From: Onthophagus taurus
Taxonomy: Eukaryota; Arthropoda; Insecta; Coleoptera; Scarabaeidae
DNA length: 64,000 nt
Reading direction: 5' to 3'
NCBI RefSeq assembly: GCF_036711975.1
Contig: NC_091970.1
Span: forward strand, 9,369,501-9,433,500
Shown: positions 12,219-21,124 of the stretch, one piece after another
Layout: each line of letters begins with the position of its first letter
Position numbering within the stretch: the stretch's first letter is position 1
Translations under genes and position numbers: made by a program
Notes under the pieces: generated by a model
Databases searched by the model: none
What the model was told of the DNA's origin: nothing
What the model saw: the letters and a program-made list of their open reading frames with translations, nothing else

Positions 12219-12965
12219 TTAAATTCTTTTCGGTAATACCCATGGCAATTCTGGTACATCACCTCTACTTCTGGTAAGATATGAATGCCCAGTGTTTTCT
12301 TCTCTTTGAACCGTTGTATCATTCCCTGGTTCAGTTGTTTCGAGGTTAGTATCTTCTATATTTTCTTCTGGAACGTATTCCACTATACTCTGAGCTGTCT
12401 GTTCTTCTAACAGATCTTCCCCTCCGTCTTCGTTATTTTGGTCCGGAAATACTTTCCAATCATACCACATAGGTTCTTCTATATCAAAACTCAATTTGTT
12501 GTTCTCTAGGTCTTTAGTATCTGACTCTTTCTTTCTCTTTTCTTCAACATCTCCCTTATAGAGTTTTATACGATTCGAATGTACTAATTCGACTTTTGAA
12601 CCATTAATTTCCTTTATTTTAAAGTTTACTGGACCTGTTTGTCCTATTATTCGGTATGGTCCTACCCATGGTTTACTTAACTTTAAATTTACTCCAGTTT
12701 TGATCCCTGGATTATATAATAATACTTTGTCACCTAGTTCCAGATTTTTCTCTTTAGCCCTTTTATTAAATTGAACTAATTGTTTATTTTTAGCTTTGAC
12801 CTCATGACTTCTCACAAACTGATACGATTGATGTAATCGTTCCAGCAGTTCGGATACGTAATTGTCGTCATAATCATATCGATAACGATCTGGTTTGGTA
12901 TAAAGTTCGTAGGGTAGATTCATATCCCTTCCGTGAAGTAATAAGGTACAAAATATACCTTCCAT
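12219..12965 (-). pseudogene. Integrase C-terminal remnant
   Basis: The 248-codon frame starts within the end of an integrase core (LLLHGRDMNLPYEL). It continues through the usual C-terminal beta-barrel region (LGDKVLLYNPG, LSKPWVGPYRIIGQTGPVNF, VHSNRIKLYKG) and an acidic tail. The HHCC zinc domain and the DDE catalytic core are missing because the upstream junction (about 12950) fuses this piece to the macro domain. No proper start codon is available, so it is unlikely to be made as a functional protein. Confidence 0.85.
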
Positions 12966-14403
12966 CTCGTCTTAAATACAAAACATCTCTCACTTTTGGA
13001 TTCTGTTTATTTAATTCTTTTATTCCCATAAATTTCTCTTTGACTTCAGCAGCGATTCCTGCTCCCATTTTCAAATCTTCACTCACACAATGTGCCAAGC
13101 TATAATCCCTCGGCGCATCAAATAAATTACCCTTATCTTCAAGAATATCCCAATTTTCTACAATATTTTTCGATATTTTCTCTTCGTATTCCCTGTAATT
13201 TCCATACATTTTCTCCCTTTTATGAGTAGTGCTATTTACACCATTTACATTTTCAAGTTGAGGTACCTCTTCCCAAATCCCAGCTGATGAATTCTCATCT
13301 CCTTTGTGTTCAATATCAATTTTATTTACGCGCGTAATAATTCCAACACTTGTTCCCTTATTCAACATTAATGGTTTCTCGGTGACGTTGATCAGGCGCA
13401 CCGGAACCCGTTGATTTTTATTTACCCTTGTTACAACTCTTGCTGACATTGACCCATAAACACCCGTATCAATTGGTTCAATGATAACTTCTTCATCTTT
13501 TTCCCATTGGTTTTGTAAAGCTTCACAAACAACCTCACATCGTCCCGGAATTTCTAAAGCCTCCATCAACAGAGCCGAACAGGGACCAACTGTTCGTTCT
13601 GTATCACCAATCATCTTTGGTCCAGATGACGATGATCTCTCCGTGTCCTTTTCTTTCTCTCGATGATCCTTCGTTTGTGTTTGCATTACTCCAACCTTTT
13701 CCATATTTTCTTTATTCGCTATCTTTTGTTTATCGCCCCCATTTGACAAACCAAAACCCAATTCCGAAGATTTATCGGAAAATAATAGTTCTTCATTTTT
13801 CGATGTTAACACCTTAAATGGGAAACTTTTAGTTAAAACTGGAGAGGGAGTTTTCATAATTTGTGTTTGGCAGTTGCTTTTCTCGCTCATATTCATGTCA
13901 TTTTGTAAACAGTTCCCATGCGCAGTAGAAGATTTTTGTCTTTTTGATGATGTCATGATCAATTTCAAGTGAATATGTCCTAACTTCAAAATTCCCTGAT
14001 TATAATCAAGAATAGCTTGATTGCTAATTAGGAAGTCGCATCCGATTATCCCATCGGTTTCAATGGCAATATTTTTACAAATCACACAATTAATATTAAA
14101 TTTCTTGTTTTTCACCCTAAAATCTAACAAAGAAAATCCTACTCCTTCTACTTCATTTCCCGTGATACCTTTTAAAGTTATATGTTGTTGCAAATCTAAT
14201 TGGTAATTAATTTTTGTCCGGAGTAAACTCTCCTCCTTCAATAACGATACTGCTGAACCCGAATCAATCAAAAATGATAATTTTGTACACCCCATTGTTA
14301 AAAAAATTATGGATTTGTCTGCCTCTGAATTTATAGCACTGCTAACTGATTTTACTATTGCGTTTTTATTTGTAATCTGATCATTAACCCCTGGATTTAA
14401 CAT
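12874..14403 (-). CDS. pol: Pol fragment: aspartic protease, linker and truncated macro domain
   Basis: Reached by -1 frameshifting from gag, this 509-residue frame begins with a retropepsin-like protease: LIDSGSAVSLL holds the catalytic DSG, and DGIIGCDFL is the flap-end motif. A linker of about 250 residues includes a segment common before reverse transcriptase in gypsy elements (VPVRLINVTEKPLMLNKGT). At about residues 418-489 comes a macro domain with GNLFDAPRDYSLAHCVSED, KMGAGIAAEVKEKF and LRRDGRYILYLIT, closest by eye to TARG1/OARD1-type ADP-ribose hydrolases. The macro domain is cut near 12950, where sequence jumps out of frame into the integrase C-terminus, so its C-terminal part is missing. 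The final ~17 residues are read in the wrong frame. Confidence 0.85.
   Translation of the reverse strand: MLNPGVNDQITNKNAIVKSVSSAINSEADKSIIFLTMGCTKLSFLIDSGSAVSLLKEESLLRTKINYQLDLQQHITLKGITGNEVEGVGFSLLDFRVKNKKFNINCVICKNIAIETDGIIGCDFLISNQAILDYNQGILKLGHIHLKLIMTSSKRQKSSTAHGNCLQNDMNMSEKSNCQTQIMKTPSPVLTKSFPFKVLTSKNEELLFSDKSSELGFGLSNGGDKQKIANKENMEKVGVMQTQTKDHREKEKDTERSSSSGPKMIGDTERTVGPCSALLMEALEIPGRCEVVCEALQNQWEKDEEVIIEPIDTGVYGSMSARVVTRVNKNQRVPVRLINVTEKPLMLNKGTSVGIITRVNKIDIEHKGDENSSAGIWEEVPQLENVNGVNSTTHKREKMYGNYREYEEKISKNIVENWDILEDKGNLFDAPRDYSLAHCVSEDLKMGAGIAAEVKEKFMGIKELNKQNPKVRDVLYLRRDGRYILYLITSRKGYESTLRTLYQTRSLSI
12937..13152 (-). other. TARG1/OARD1-like macro domain (truncated)
   Basis: The segment shows the macrodomain order: a strand ending in GNLFDAP, then YSLAHCVSED, the ADP-ribose-binding loop MGAGIA, KEKFMGIKEL, and RRDGRYILYLIT. 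In the TARG1 family a lysine after the second strand and an aspartate near the C-terminus catalyse ADP-ribosyl-ester hydrolysis. Here the first region and the MGAGIA loop are present, but the C-terminal half with the catalytic Asp is lost to the internal deletion. Family assignment is by motif recognition only. Confidence 0.8.
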
Positions 14404-15563
14404 TTTCCCTCGGATTGGGGTACATACGAGGTGGCATTTAGGTTTAAATGACTGGTTCCCGTTCTTATAAAATTTTGTGTTTCATTTGGTTTGCGTGATT
14501 CATTTCTTATATTTCCATTTTGATGGTTAAACTGAGTATGGGATCGAGTAGTATGGTTACTCGTACCGACTTGTCCCCTTGATTGGTTATTCTTTTTCCA
14601 ACACTTAACTTCTACGTGACCCGTTTTTTTACAAAATCTACAGACAACCTCATTCCGACAATTCCCAGAAAAATGTCCCGGTTGATAACATTTATAGCAC
14701 ACATTATTTGATTTATGATTATATTTAAAATCAGGTTTTGTTGAGTTAGATTCGAAAGGTTTAGAAAATGATGAATAATATGAAATGGATGGGCGATTCT
14801 TTTTATCGAATTGCTGTGGTTTAAAATTTGGTTTATTAAAACTAACCCGTGGTGCAGTTGAATGAGGCTGAGATTTAGAAACACCTTCTTGAGAGAAATT
14901 ACAAGCATATTCAGAATAATAACTATGTGAACAGTAGTTAATTGTATTTTCCGTCATCATCTGGTTCAATTCTTCTTGACTCGCTATTTCTGCGGCTTTA
15001 TCGAGTGTTAAATCACTCTCTCGCATCAGCAAAACTCCAATAATCTTAGAAATTTCCCGTTTTATTCCCATTCTAAATTGCGTCAATAGAATATTGTTAT
15101 GTTTTTTAATTATACCCTCCCGTTCCGCCTGTGAAGCGTCAATTAAATCCTCTTCTAATACCTCCTGTCCAATTAATTTTAGTCGCGTGAGAAATTGACT
15201 GATAGTTTCGTTACGGCCCTGTATACATCTTGACAAAATTAGTTGAGCCTGACCTGGTATTTTCAATTTCGAAAATTTTGTAATAAATTTTTGTTTGAAT
15301 TGCTTATATGTTATTTCATTTGTTGATAAATTTGATTCGCTTTTATAGTAACTGAATGCGTCTCCCGTTAGTCTACATCGCACGATTTTAATTAAGTCTT
15401 CGTCTCCAATGTTATCTAAACTTGCTCTCTGTTCTACTCGTTCAAAAAAATGTTTAACGTTCTCTTTACCAGTAAAATTTTCAATTGAATTTAAAATAGA
15501 TGCTAATGATGGTTTAGGCATTTCAACTTTTACGATAGGTTTTTCATCTGTATTTGTAGCCAT
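14397..15563 (-). CDS. gag: Retroelement Gag with two CCHC zinc knuckles
   Basis: This 388-residue ORF is the structural protein that packages the element RNA. The N-terminal half has a retrotransposon-gag-type capsid segment, visible as CRLTGDAFSYY, YKQFKQKF and QGRNETISQFLTRL. The C-terminal nucleocapsid carries two knuckles of the form C-x2-C-x4-H-x4-C (CYKCYQPGHFSGNC and CRFCKKTGHVEVKC), then a basic N/S/T/H-rich tail. Many insect errantiviruses lack CCHC knuckles, so this looks like a different Ty3 branch. The ORF is intact. Its last codons contain the slippery heptamer, and the stop comes two codons later. Confidence 0.9.
   Translation of the reverse strand: MATNTDEKPIVKVEMPKPSLASILNSIENFTGKENVKHFFERVEQRASLDNIGDEDLIKIVRCRLTGDAFSYYKSESNLSTNEITYKQFKQKFITKFSKLKIPGQAQLILSRCIQGRNETISQFLTRLKLIGQEVLEEDLIDASQAEREGIIKKHNNILLTQFRMGIKREISKIIGVLLMRESDLTLDKAAEIASQEELNQMMTENTINYCSHSYYSEYACNFSQEGVSKSQPHSTAPRVSFNKPNFKPQQFDKKNRPSISYYSSFSKPFESNSTKPDFKYNHKSNNVCYKCYQPGHFSGNCRNEVVCRFCKKTGHVEVKCWKKNNQSRGQVGTSNHTTRSHTQFNHQNGNIRNESRKPNETQNFIRTGTSHLNLNATSYVPQSEGKC
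14403..14409 (-). promoter_or_regulatory. -1 ribosomal frameshift site GGGAAAA
   Basis: In the gag frame the codons are GAG GGA AAA TGT TAA, giving the classic X XXY YYZ heptamer G GGA AAA two codons before the gag stop. The following ORF lies exactly in the -1 frame and is open from this point. A downstream pseudoknot was not resolved. Confidence 0.8.
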
Positions 15564-15978
15564 TATTTTGGTTTTTAGTTCGAATAAAACTTAAATAAAA
15601 TGTAAGTATATGGTATTTGCAAAATAAAAATTTTATAAAGGGGTCCGTTATCAAGAGTAATTCGCAACTTGATGATTTCGCGATTTCTAAAGTGCGATAC
15701 GCTGGAACAGCTCAGACCGTCTGGATCTCAGTTTATAATATGATAAATTTGTTTTAGCAAAAATACTACCTTTCTCTCTCTATCTCATTAAAAAAAAAAG
15801 ATTTGAAGCTCTATTTTAACTCAAATGACCGACACAAAATAACAATGAAAATAATTTCGATTTTTACATAACCAAATCTATGTTGTTGGGATTAATTTTA
15901 ATTTGAATAAAGGGGAATTTCCCATATTTTTACATACATCTCACCGTTAACACGTCTCCACCCGTCTTCAACACACAT

Positions 15979-15996
15979 CCCACCCCGCTGCCACCA
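15979..15996 (-). other. Primer binding site
   Basis: Four bases inside the 5' LTR the element strand reads TGGTGGCAGCGGGGTGGG. It starts with TGG, so it can pair with a tRNA 3' end ...CCA. The implied tRNA tail (CCCACCCCGCTGCCACCA) looks like a type II tRNA such as tRNA-Leu, but the donor tRNA was not searched. Confidence 0.75.
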
Positions 15997-16000
15997 AATA

Positions 16001-16547
16001 TGTTACCACCCCCGAGCGTGAGGTGGTAAGAGGCCCCCGAGTATATTCTCGGAGAAGGGTATTCTCCTCGGGTCCACTCTTTATAGGAGCCTCGTAACGT
16101 GGTTAAGTGCGTCAAAAGACAATGGGGAAAGGATCAAGCGGCGGATGTCAATAAACAAAATACAAAAGATCAATAAAAACTTTGAATTAATTAATGAGAT
16201 ACTTTAATTTAATTTCTTTTAAACGCAAATAAAATAAACAAAAAAAAAACAGTAATTATTTCTATCTCGTACTCACATAATGGTTTTTGGGTTGATTGAC
16301 ACCTTTTTCTTCTCTACTTTCTTCTCTTATTTTTCTCTTTTAATTTCTTTTAGTCTTTTTCCACTTTTCACTTCCACACTTTACCCATGCCTCTACTCTA
16401 ACTCTCGACCACACTCCAACTTCTTCTTCTCTCTAACTCCTCTCGTCTCCCTGCTCTTTTCGCGAGTCCCTCATCCGTTGTCCCCACTCCCAAAATATTT
16501 CTGTACTTCCCCGAATTAAATATAGATATCTTTTCTGACTTGTTACA
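16001..16547 (-). repeat. 5' LTR (547 bp)
   Basis: This is the partner of 8618-9164 and would supply the promoter of the element. TATAAAG is at plus 16079-16085, leaving about 78 bp for R and U5. The same hairpin lies just downstream of it in transcription order. Confidence 0.93.
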
Positions 16548-16551
16548 CAAT
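16548..16551. repeat. Target-site duplication CAAT (right)
   Basis: This partner of 8614-8617 follows the LTR end GTTACA. The host sequence resumes with ATACAAGAAAATCTGTC, which matches the neighbouring satellite units. Confidence 0.85.
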
Positions 16552-19500
16552 ATACAAGAAAATCTGTCAAGTTATGTCAAAGATCACCTCAACCTCGTTT
16601 TTAAGAGTTAGTAAATGATTTATGTCTTAAATTAAAGCTAAAAGACTCTATTTTAAGATGTGATAAATAATGGGGTTTGTTTCTAATGTTTATAATAAAT
16701 TTTAAATTAAATAACTTCTAACTAACGCCATCTATCGGTAATTTCAATCAATTACTTCAAGTGACAACGTTAAACGTCATATTTTTTTAACCTACAAAAA
16801 ATCTTATAAACAATAAAAGTTATGTTCGTTTTGTTTAACAATTTTCCACTGAATATAAATAAGAAGGAATATAAAGCAATAGGGAAATGAATATTAATAT
16901 TTAAAAGATCACCTCAACCTCGTTTTTATGTGTAAGAAAATAATTTATGTCTTAAATTAAAACTAAAAGACTCTATTTTTAGATATGATGTAGAAACAAT
17001 GGGGTTTGATAAAGAAATTTTTTTTAAAAAGAACATACAAGATAATCTGTTTGGTTATGTCAAAAGAGTGAAAACTTTAAAAGATCATCTCAACCTTGTT
17101 TTTAAGAGTTAGAAAATGATTTATGTCTTAAATTAAAGTTAAAAGACTCTATTTTAAGGTGTCATATAAAAATAATGGGGTAAAAGAATATACAAGATAA
17201 TCTGTCAAGTTATGTCAAAGATTACTTCAACCTTGTTTTTATGAGTTAGAAAATGATTTAGGTTTTGAATTAGAGCTAAAATACTCTATTTTGAGATGTG
17301 TTATAAAAATAATATGGTTTGATAAAGAAAATTGTTCAAAAAAGAACATACAAGAAGATCTGTTAGGTTATGTCAAAAGAGTGAAAACTTTAAAAGATCA
17401 CCTCAACCTCATTTTTAAGAGTTAGAAAATGGTTTATATCTTAAATTAAAGCTAAAAGACTCTATTTTAAGATGTGATATAAAAATTATGGTGTTGGTTA
17501 AAGAAAGTTTTTCAAAAAAGAACATACAAGAAAATCTATCAAGTTTTGTCAAAAGAGTGAAAAATTAAAAGATCACCTCAACCTCATTTTTAAGAGTTAG
17601 GAAATGATTTATGTCTTAAATTAAAGCTAAAAGACTCTATTTTAAGATATGATATAAAAATGTGGTTTGATAAAGAAAATTTTTCAAAAAACAACATACA
17701 AGAGAATCTATCAAGTTATGTCAACAGTGAAAACTTTAAAAAATCACCTTAATCTCGTTTTTAATAGTTAGAAAAGGATTATATATCTTAAATTAAAGCT
17801 GAAAGACTCTACTTTAAGATGTGATATAAAAATAATGGGGTTTGATGAAGAAAATTTTTCAAAAAAGAATATACAAGAAAATCTGTTAGGTTATGTCAAA
17901 AGAGTGAAAACTTTAAAAGATCACCTCAACCTCATTTTTAAGAGTTAGGAAATGATTTATGTCTTAAATTAAAGCTAAAAGACTCTATTTTAAGATGTGA
18001 TATAAAAATTATGGTGTTGGTTAAAGAAAGTTTTTCAAAAAAGAACATACAAGAAAATCTATCAAGTTTTGTCAAAAGAGTGAAAAATTAAAAGATCACC
18101 TCAACCTCATTTTTAAGAGTTAGGAAATGATTTATGTCTTAAATTAAAGCTAAAAGACTCTATTTTAAGATATGATATAAAAATAATGGGGTTTGATGAA
18201 GAAAATATTTCAAAAAAGAACATACAAGAAAATCTGTTAGGTTATGTCAAAAGAGTGAAAACTTTAAAAGATCACCTCAACCTCATTTTTAAGAGTTAGG
18301 AAATGATTTATGTCTTAAATTAAAGCTAAAAGACTCTATTTTAAGATATGATATAAAAATAATGTGGTTTGATAAAGAACATTTTTCAAAAAACAACATA
18401 CAAGAGAATCTGTCAAGTTATGTCAAGAGTGAAAACTTTAAAAAATCACCTCAACCTCGTTATTAAGAGTTAGAGAAGGATTATATATCTTAAATTAAAG
18501 CTAAAAGACTCTACTTTAAGATGTGATATAAAAATAATGGGGTTTGATGAAGAAAATTTTTCAAAAAAGAACATACAAGAAAATCTATTAGGTTATGTCA
18601 AAAGAGTGAAAACTTTAAAAGATCATCTCAACCAAAATAGATATTGTCTATAGAAGGTTAATTATTGCTACCAATAGACTACACATTGATTGCAGAATAC
18701 TAATACTGCTTGTAGAAGGCTAAATACTGTCGACAGAAGACTAAAAACTCCTTGCAAAAGACTAATACTACCTATACAATACTAGAAACTGCTTTAAAAG
18801 ATAGATATTGTCTATAAACAGCTAGGTACTGCTACCAACAGACTAAAAATTGGTTGCAGAATACTAATATTGCTTGTAGAAGAGCAAACACTGCCGCCAG
18901 AAGATTAAAAATGCCTTGTGGAAGACAAATATTACCAATATAATACTAAAAAATGCTTGCAGAAGATAAACATTGTCTATAAAAGGTTAATTATTGCTAC
19001 CAATAGACTACACATTGATTGCAGAATACTAATACTGCTTGTGGAAGACTAAAAACTTCTTGCGAAAGATTAATACTACCTATATAATACTAGAAACTGC
19101 TTAAAAAGATAGATATTGTCTATAAAAGGTTAGGTACTGCTACCAACAGACTAGAAATTGTTTGCAGAATACTAATATTGCTTGTAGAAGACCAAATACT
19201 GCTGGTGTGATATAAAAATTATGGTATTGGATAAAGAAAGTTTTTCAAAAAAGAACATACAAGAAAATCTATCAAGTTATGTCAAAAGAGTGAAAAATTA
19301 AAAGATAACCTCAACCTCGTTTTTAAGAGATAGAAAATGATTTATGTCTTAAATTAAAGCTAAAAGACTCTATTTTAAGATATGATATAAAAATAATGTG
19401 GTTTGATAAAGAAAATTTTTCAAAAAACAACATACAAGAGAATCTGTCAAGTTATGTCAAGAGTGAAAACTTTAAAAAATCACCTCAACCTCGTTTTTAA

Positions 19501-21110
19501 GAGTTAGAAAAGGATTATATATCTTAAATTAAAGCTAAAAGACTCTACTTTAAGATGTGATATAAAAATAATGGGGTTTGACGAAGAAAATTTTTCAAAA
19601 AAGAACATACAAGAAAATCTGTTAGGTTATGTCAAAAGAGTGAAAACTTTAAAAGATCATCTCAACCTCATTTTTAAGAGTTAGAAAATGATTTATGTCT
19701 TAAGTTAAAGTTAAAAGACTCTATTTTAAGATGTGATAAATAATGGGGTTTGTTTCTATAGTTTATAATAAATTTTAAATTAAATAATTTCCAACTAACG
19801 CCATCTATCGGCAATTCCTATCAATTCGTGACTTTTGACACTGACGTGAAGTTAGCGGATTTCACACAACTCAAGACTTCAAGTGACAGTTAAAAATATC
19901 ATATTTTTCTAACCTACAAATAAATGTTATAATTTATAAATAATAAAAGTTATTTTAGTTTTGTTTAATAATTTTCCACTCAATATAAATAAAAAGGAAT
20001 ATAAAGCAATAGGAAAATGAATGTTAAGATTTAAAAGATCACCTCAACTTCGTTTTTAAGAGTTAGAAAATGATTTATCTCTCAAATTAAAGCTAATAGA
20101 CTGTACTTTAAGATGTGATATAAAAATAATAGGGTTTGATGAAGGAAATTTTTCAAAAAACAACATACAAGAGAATCTGTCAAGTAATGTCAAGAGTGAA
20201 AACTTTAAAAAATCACCTCAACCTCATTTTTAAGAGTTAGGAAATGATTTATGTCTTAAATTAAAGCTAAAAGACTCTATTTTAAGATGTGATATAAAAA
20301 TTATGGTGTTGGTTAAAGAAAGTTTTTCAAAAAAGAACATACAAGAAAATCTATCAAGTTTTGTCAAAAGAGTGAAAAATTAAAAGATCACCTCAACCTC
20401 ATTTTTAAGAGTTAGGAAATGATTTATGTCTTAAATTAAAGCTAAAAGACTCTATTTTAAGATATGATATAAAAATAATGTGGTTTGATAAAGAAAATTT
20501 TTCAAAAAACAACATACAAGAGAATCTGTCAAGTTATGTCAAGAGTGAAAACTTTAAAAAATCACCTCAACCTCGTTTTTATGAGTTAGAAAAGGATTAT
20601 ATATCTCAAATTAAAGCTAAAAGACTCTACTTTAAGATGTGATATAAAAATAATGGGGTTTAATGAAGAAAATTTTTCAAAAAAGAACATACAAGAAAAT
20701 CTGTTAGGTTATGTCATAAGAGTGAAAACTTTAAAAGATCATCTCAACTTCATTTTTAAGAGTTAGAAAATGATTTATGTCTTAAGTTAAAGTTAAAAGA
20801 CTCTATTTTAAGATGTGATAAATAATGGGGTTTGTTTCTAATGTTTATAATAAATTTTAAATTAAATAATTTCCAACTAACGCCATCTATCGGCAATTCC
20901 TATCAATTCGTGACTTTTGACATTGACGTGAAGTTAGCGGATTTCACACAACTCAAGACTTCAAGTGACAGTTAAAAATGTCATATTTTCTAACCTACAA
21001 ATAAATGTTATAATTTATAAATAAAATAATTTTCCACTCAATATAAATAAAAAGGAATATAAAGCAATAGGAAAATTAATATTAGGATTTAAAAGATTTT
21101 CTATGTAATA
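16552..21110. repeat. Tandem satellite array, ~173-bp unit
   Basis: More than twenty units repeat GATCACCTCAACCTCATTTT, GATTTATGTCTTAAATTAAA, GACTCTATTTTAAGATGTGA and a TTTTTCAAAAAAGAACATAC segment. At three places (about 16700-16890, 19770-20030 and 20850-21090) a longer variant carries CTAACGCCATCTATCGG and GTGACAGTTAAAAATRTCAT. Some neighbouring units are almost identical, implying recent homogenisation. The array follows the 3' end of the THAP-ZAD-MULE gene. No gene is seen. Confidence 0.9.
18640..19205. repeat. CTGCT minisatellite block inside the 173-bp array
   Basis: The 173-bp array is interrupted by about 560 bp of the ~20-bp-unit minisatellite (ACTAATACTGCTTGTAGAAG, GACTAAAAACTCCTTGC) that also fills the intron of the neighbouring gene. 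The array resumes at GTGTGATATAAAAATTATGG in mid-unit, consistent with insertion or transposition into a unit. Confidence 0.8.
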
Positions 21111-21124
21111 AAAAAATTCTATTT

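Larger units (their letters stand above)
8618..16547 (-). mobile_element. Ty3/gypsy-like LTR retroelement with macro domain and env, internally deleted
   Basis: A 7.9-kb element on the minus strand is bounded by two 547-bp LTRs in which I noticed no difference, each starting TGTTACC and ending GTTACA. CAAT at 8614-8617 and 16548-16551 is the 4-bp target duplication. In element order it has the 5' LTR, PBS, gag with two CCHC knuckles, a -1 slippery site, aspartic protease, a macro domain, an integrase C-terminal remnant, an env-type gene, a polypurine tract and the 3' LTR. Reverse transcriptase, RNase H and the integrase zinc and catalytic regions are absent, so it cannot move without help. 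LTR identity suggests a young copy. It landed in a satellite/segmental duplicate whose uninterrupted paralogue is at 23575-24225. Confidence 0.92.

Noticed and set aside
12877-12935. Apparent continuation of the macro domain after LIT
   Set aside because: The DNA here is integrase sequence (LLLHGRDMNLP) in another frame, so the resemblance after the junction is accidental.
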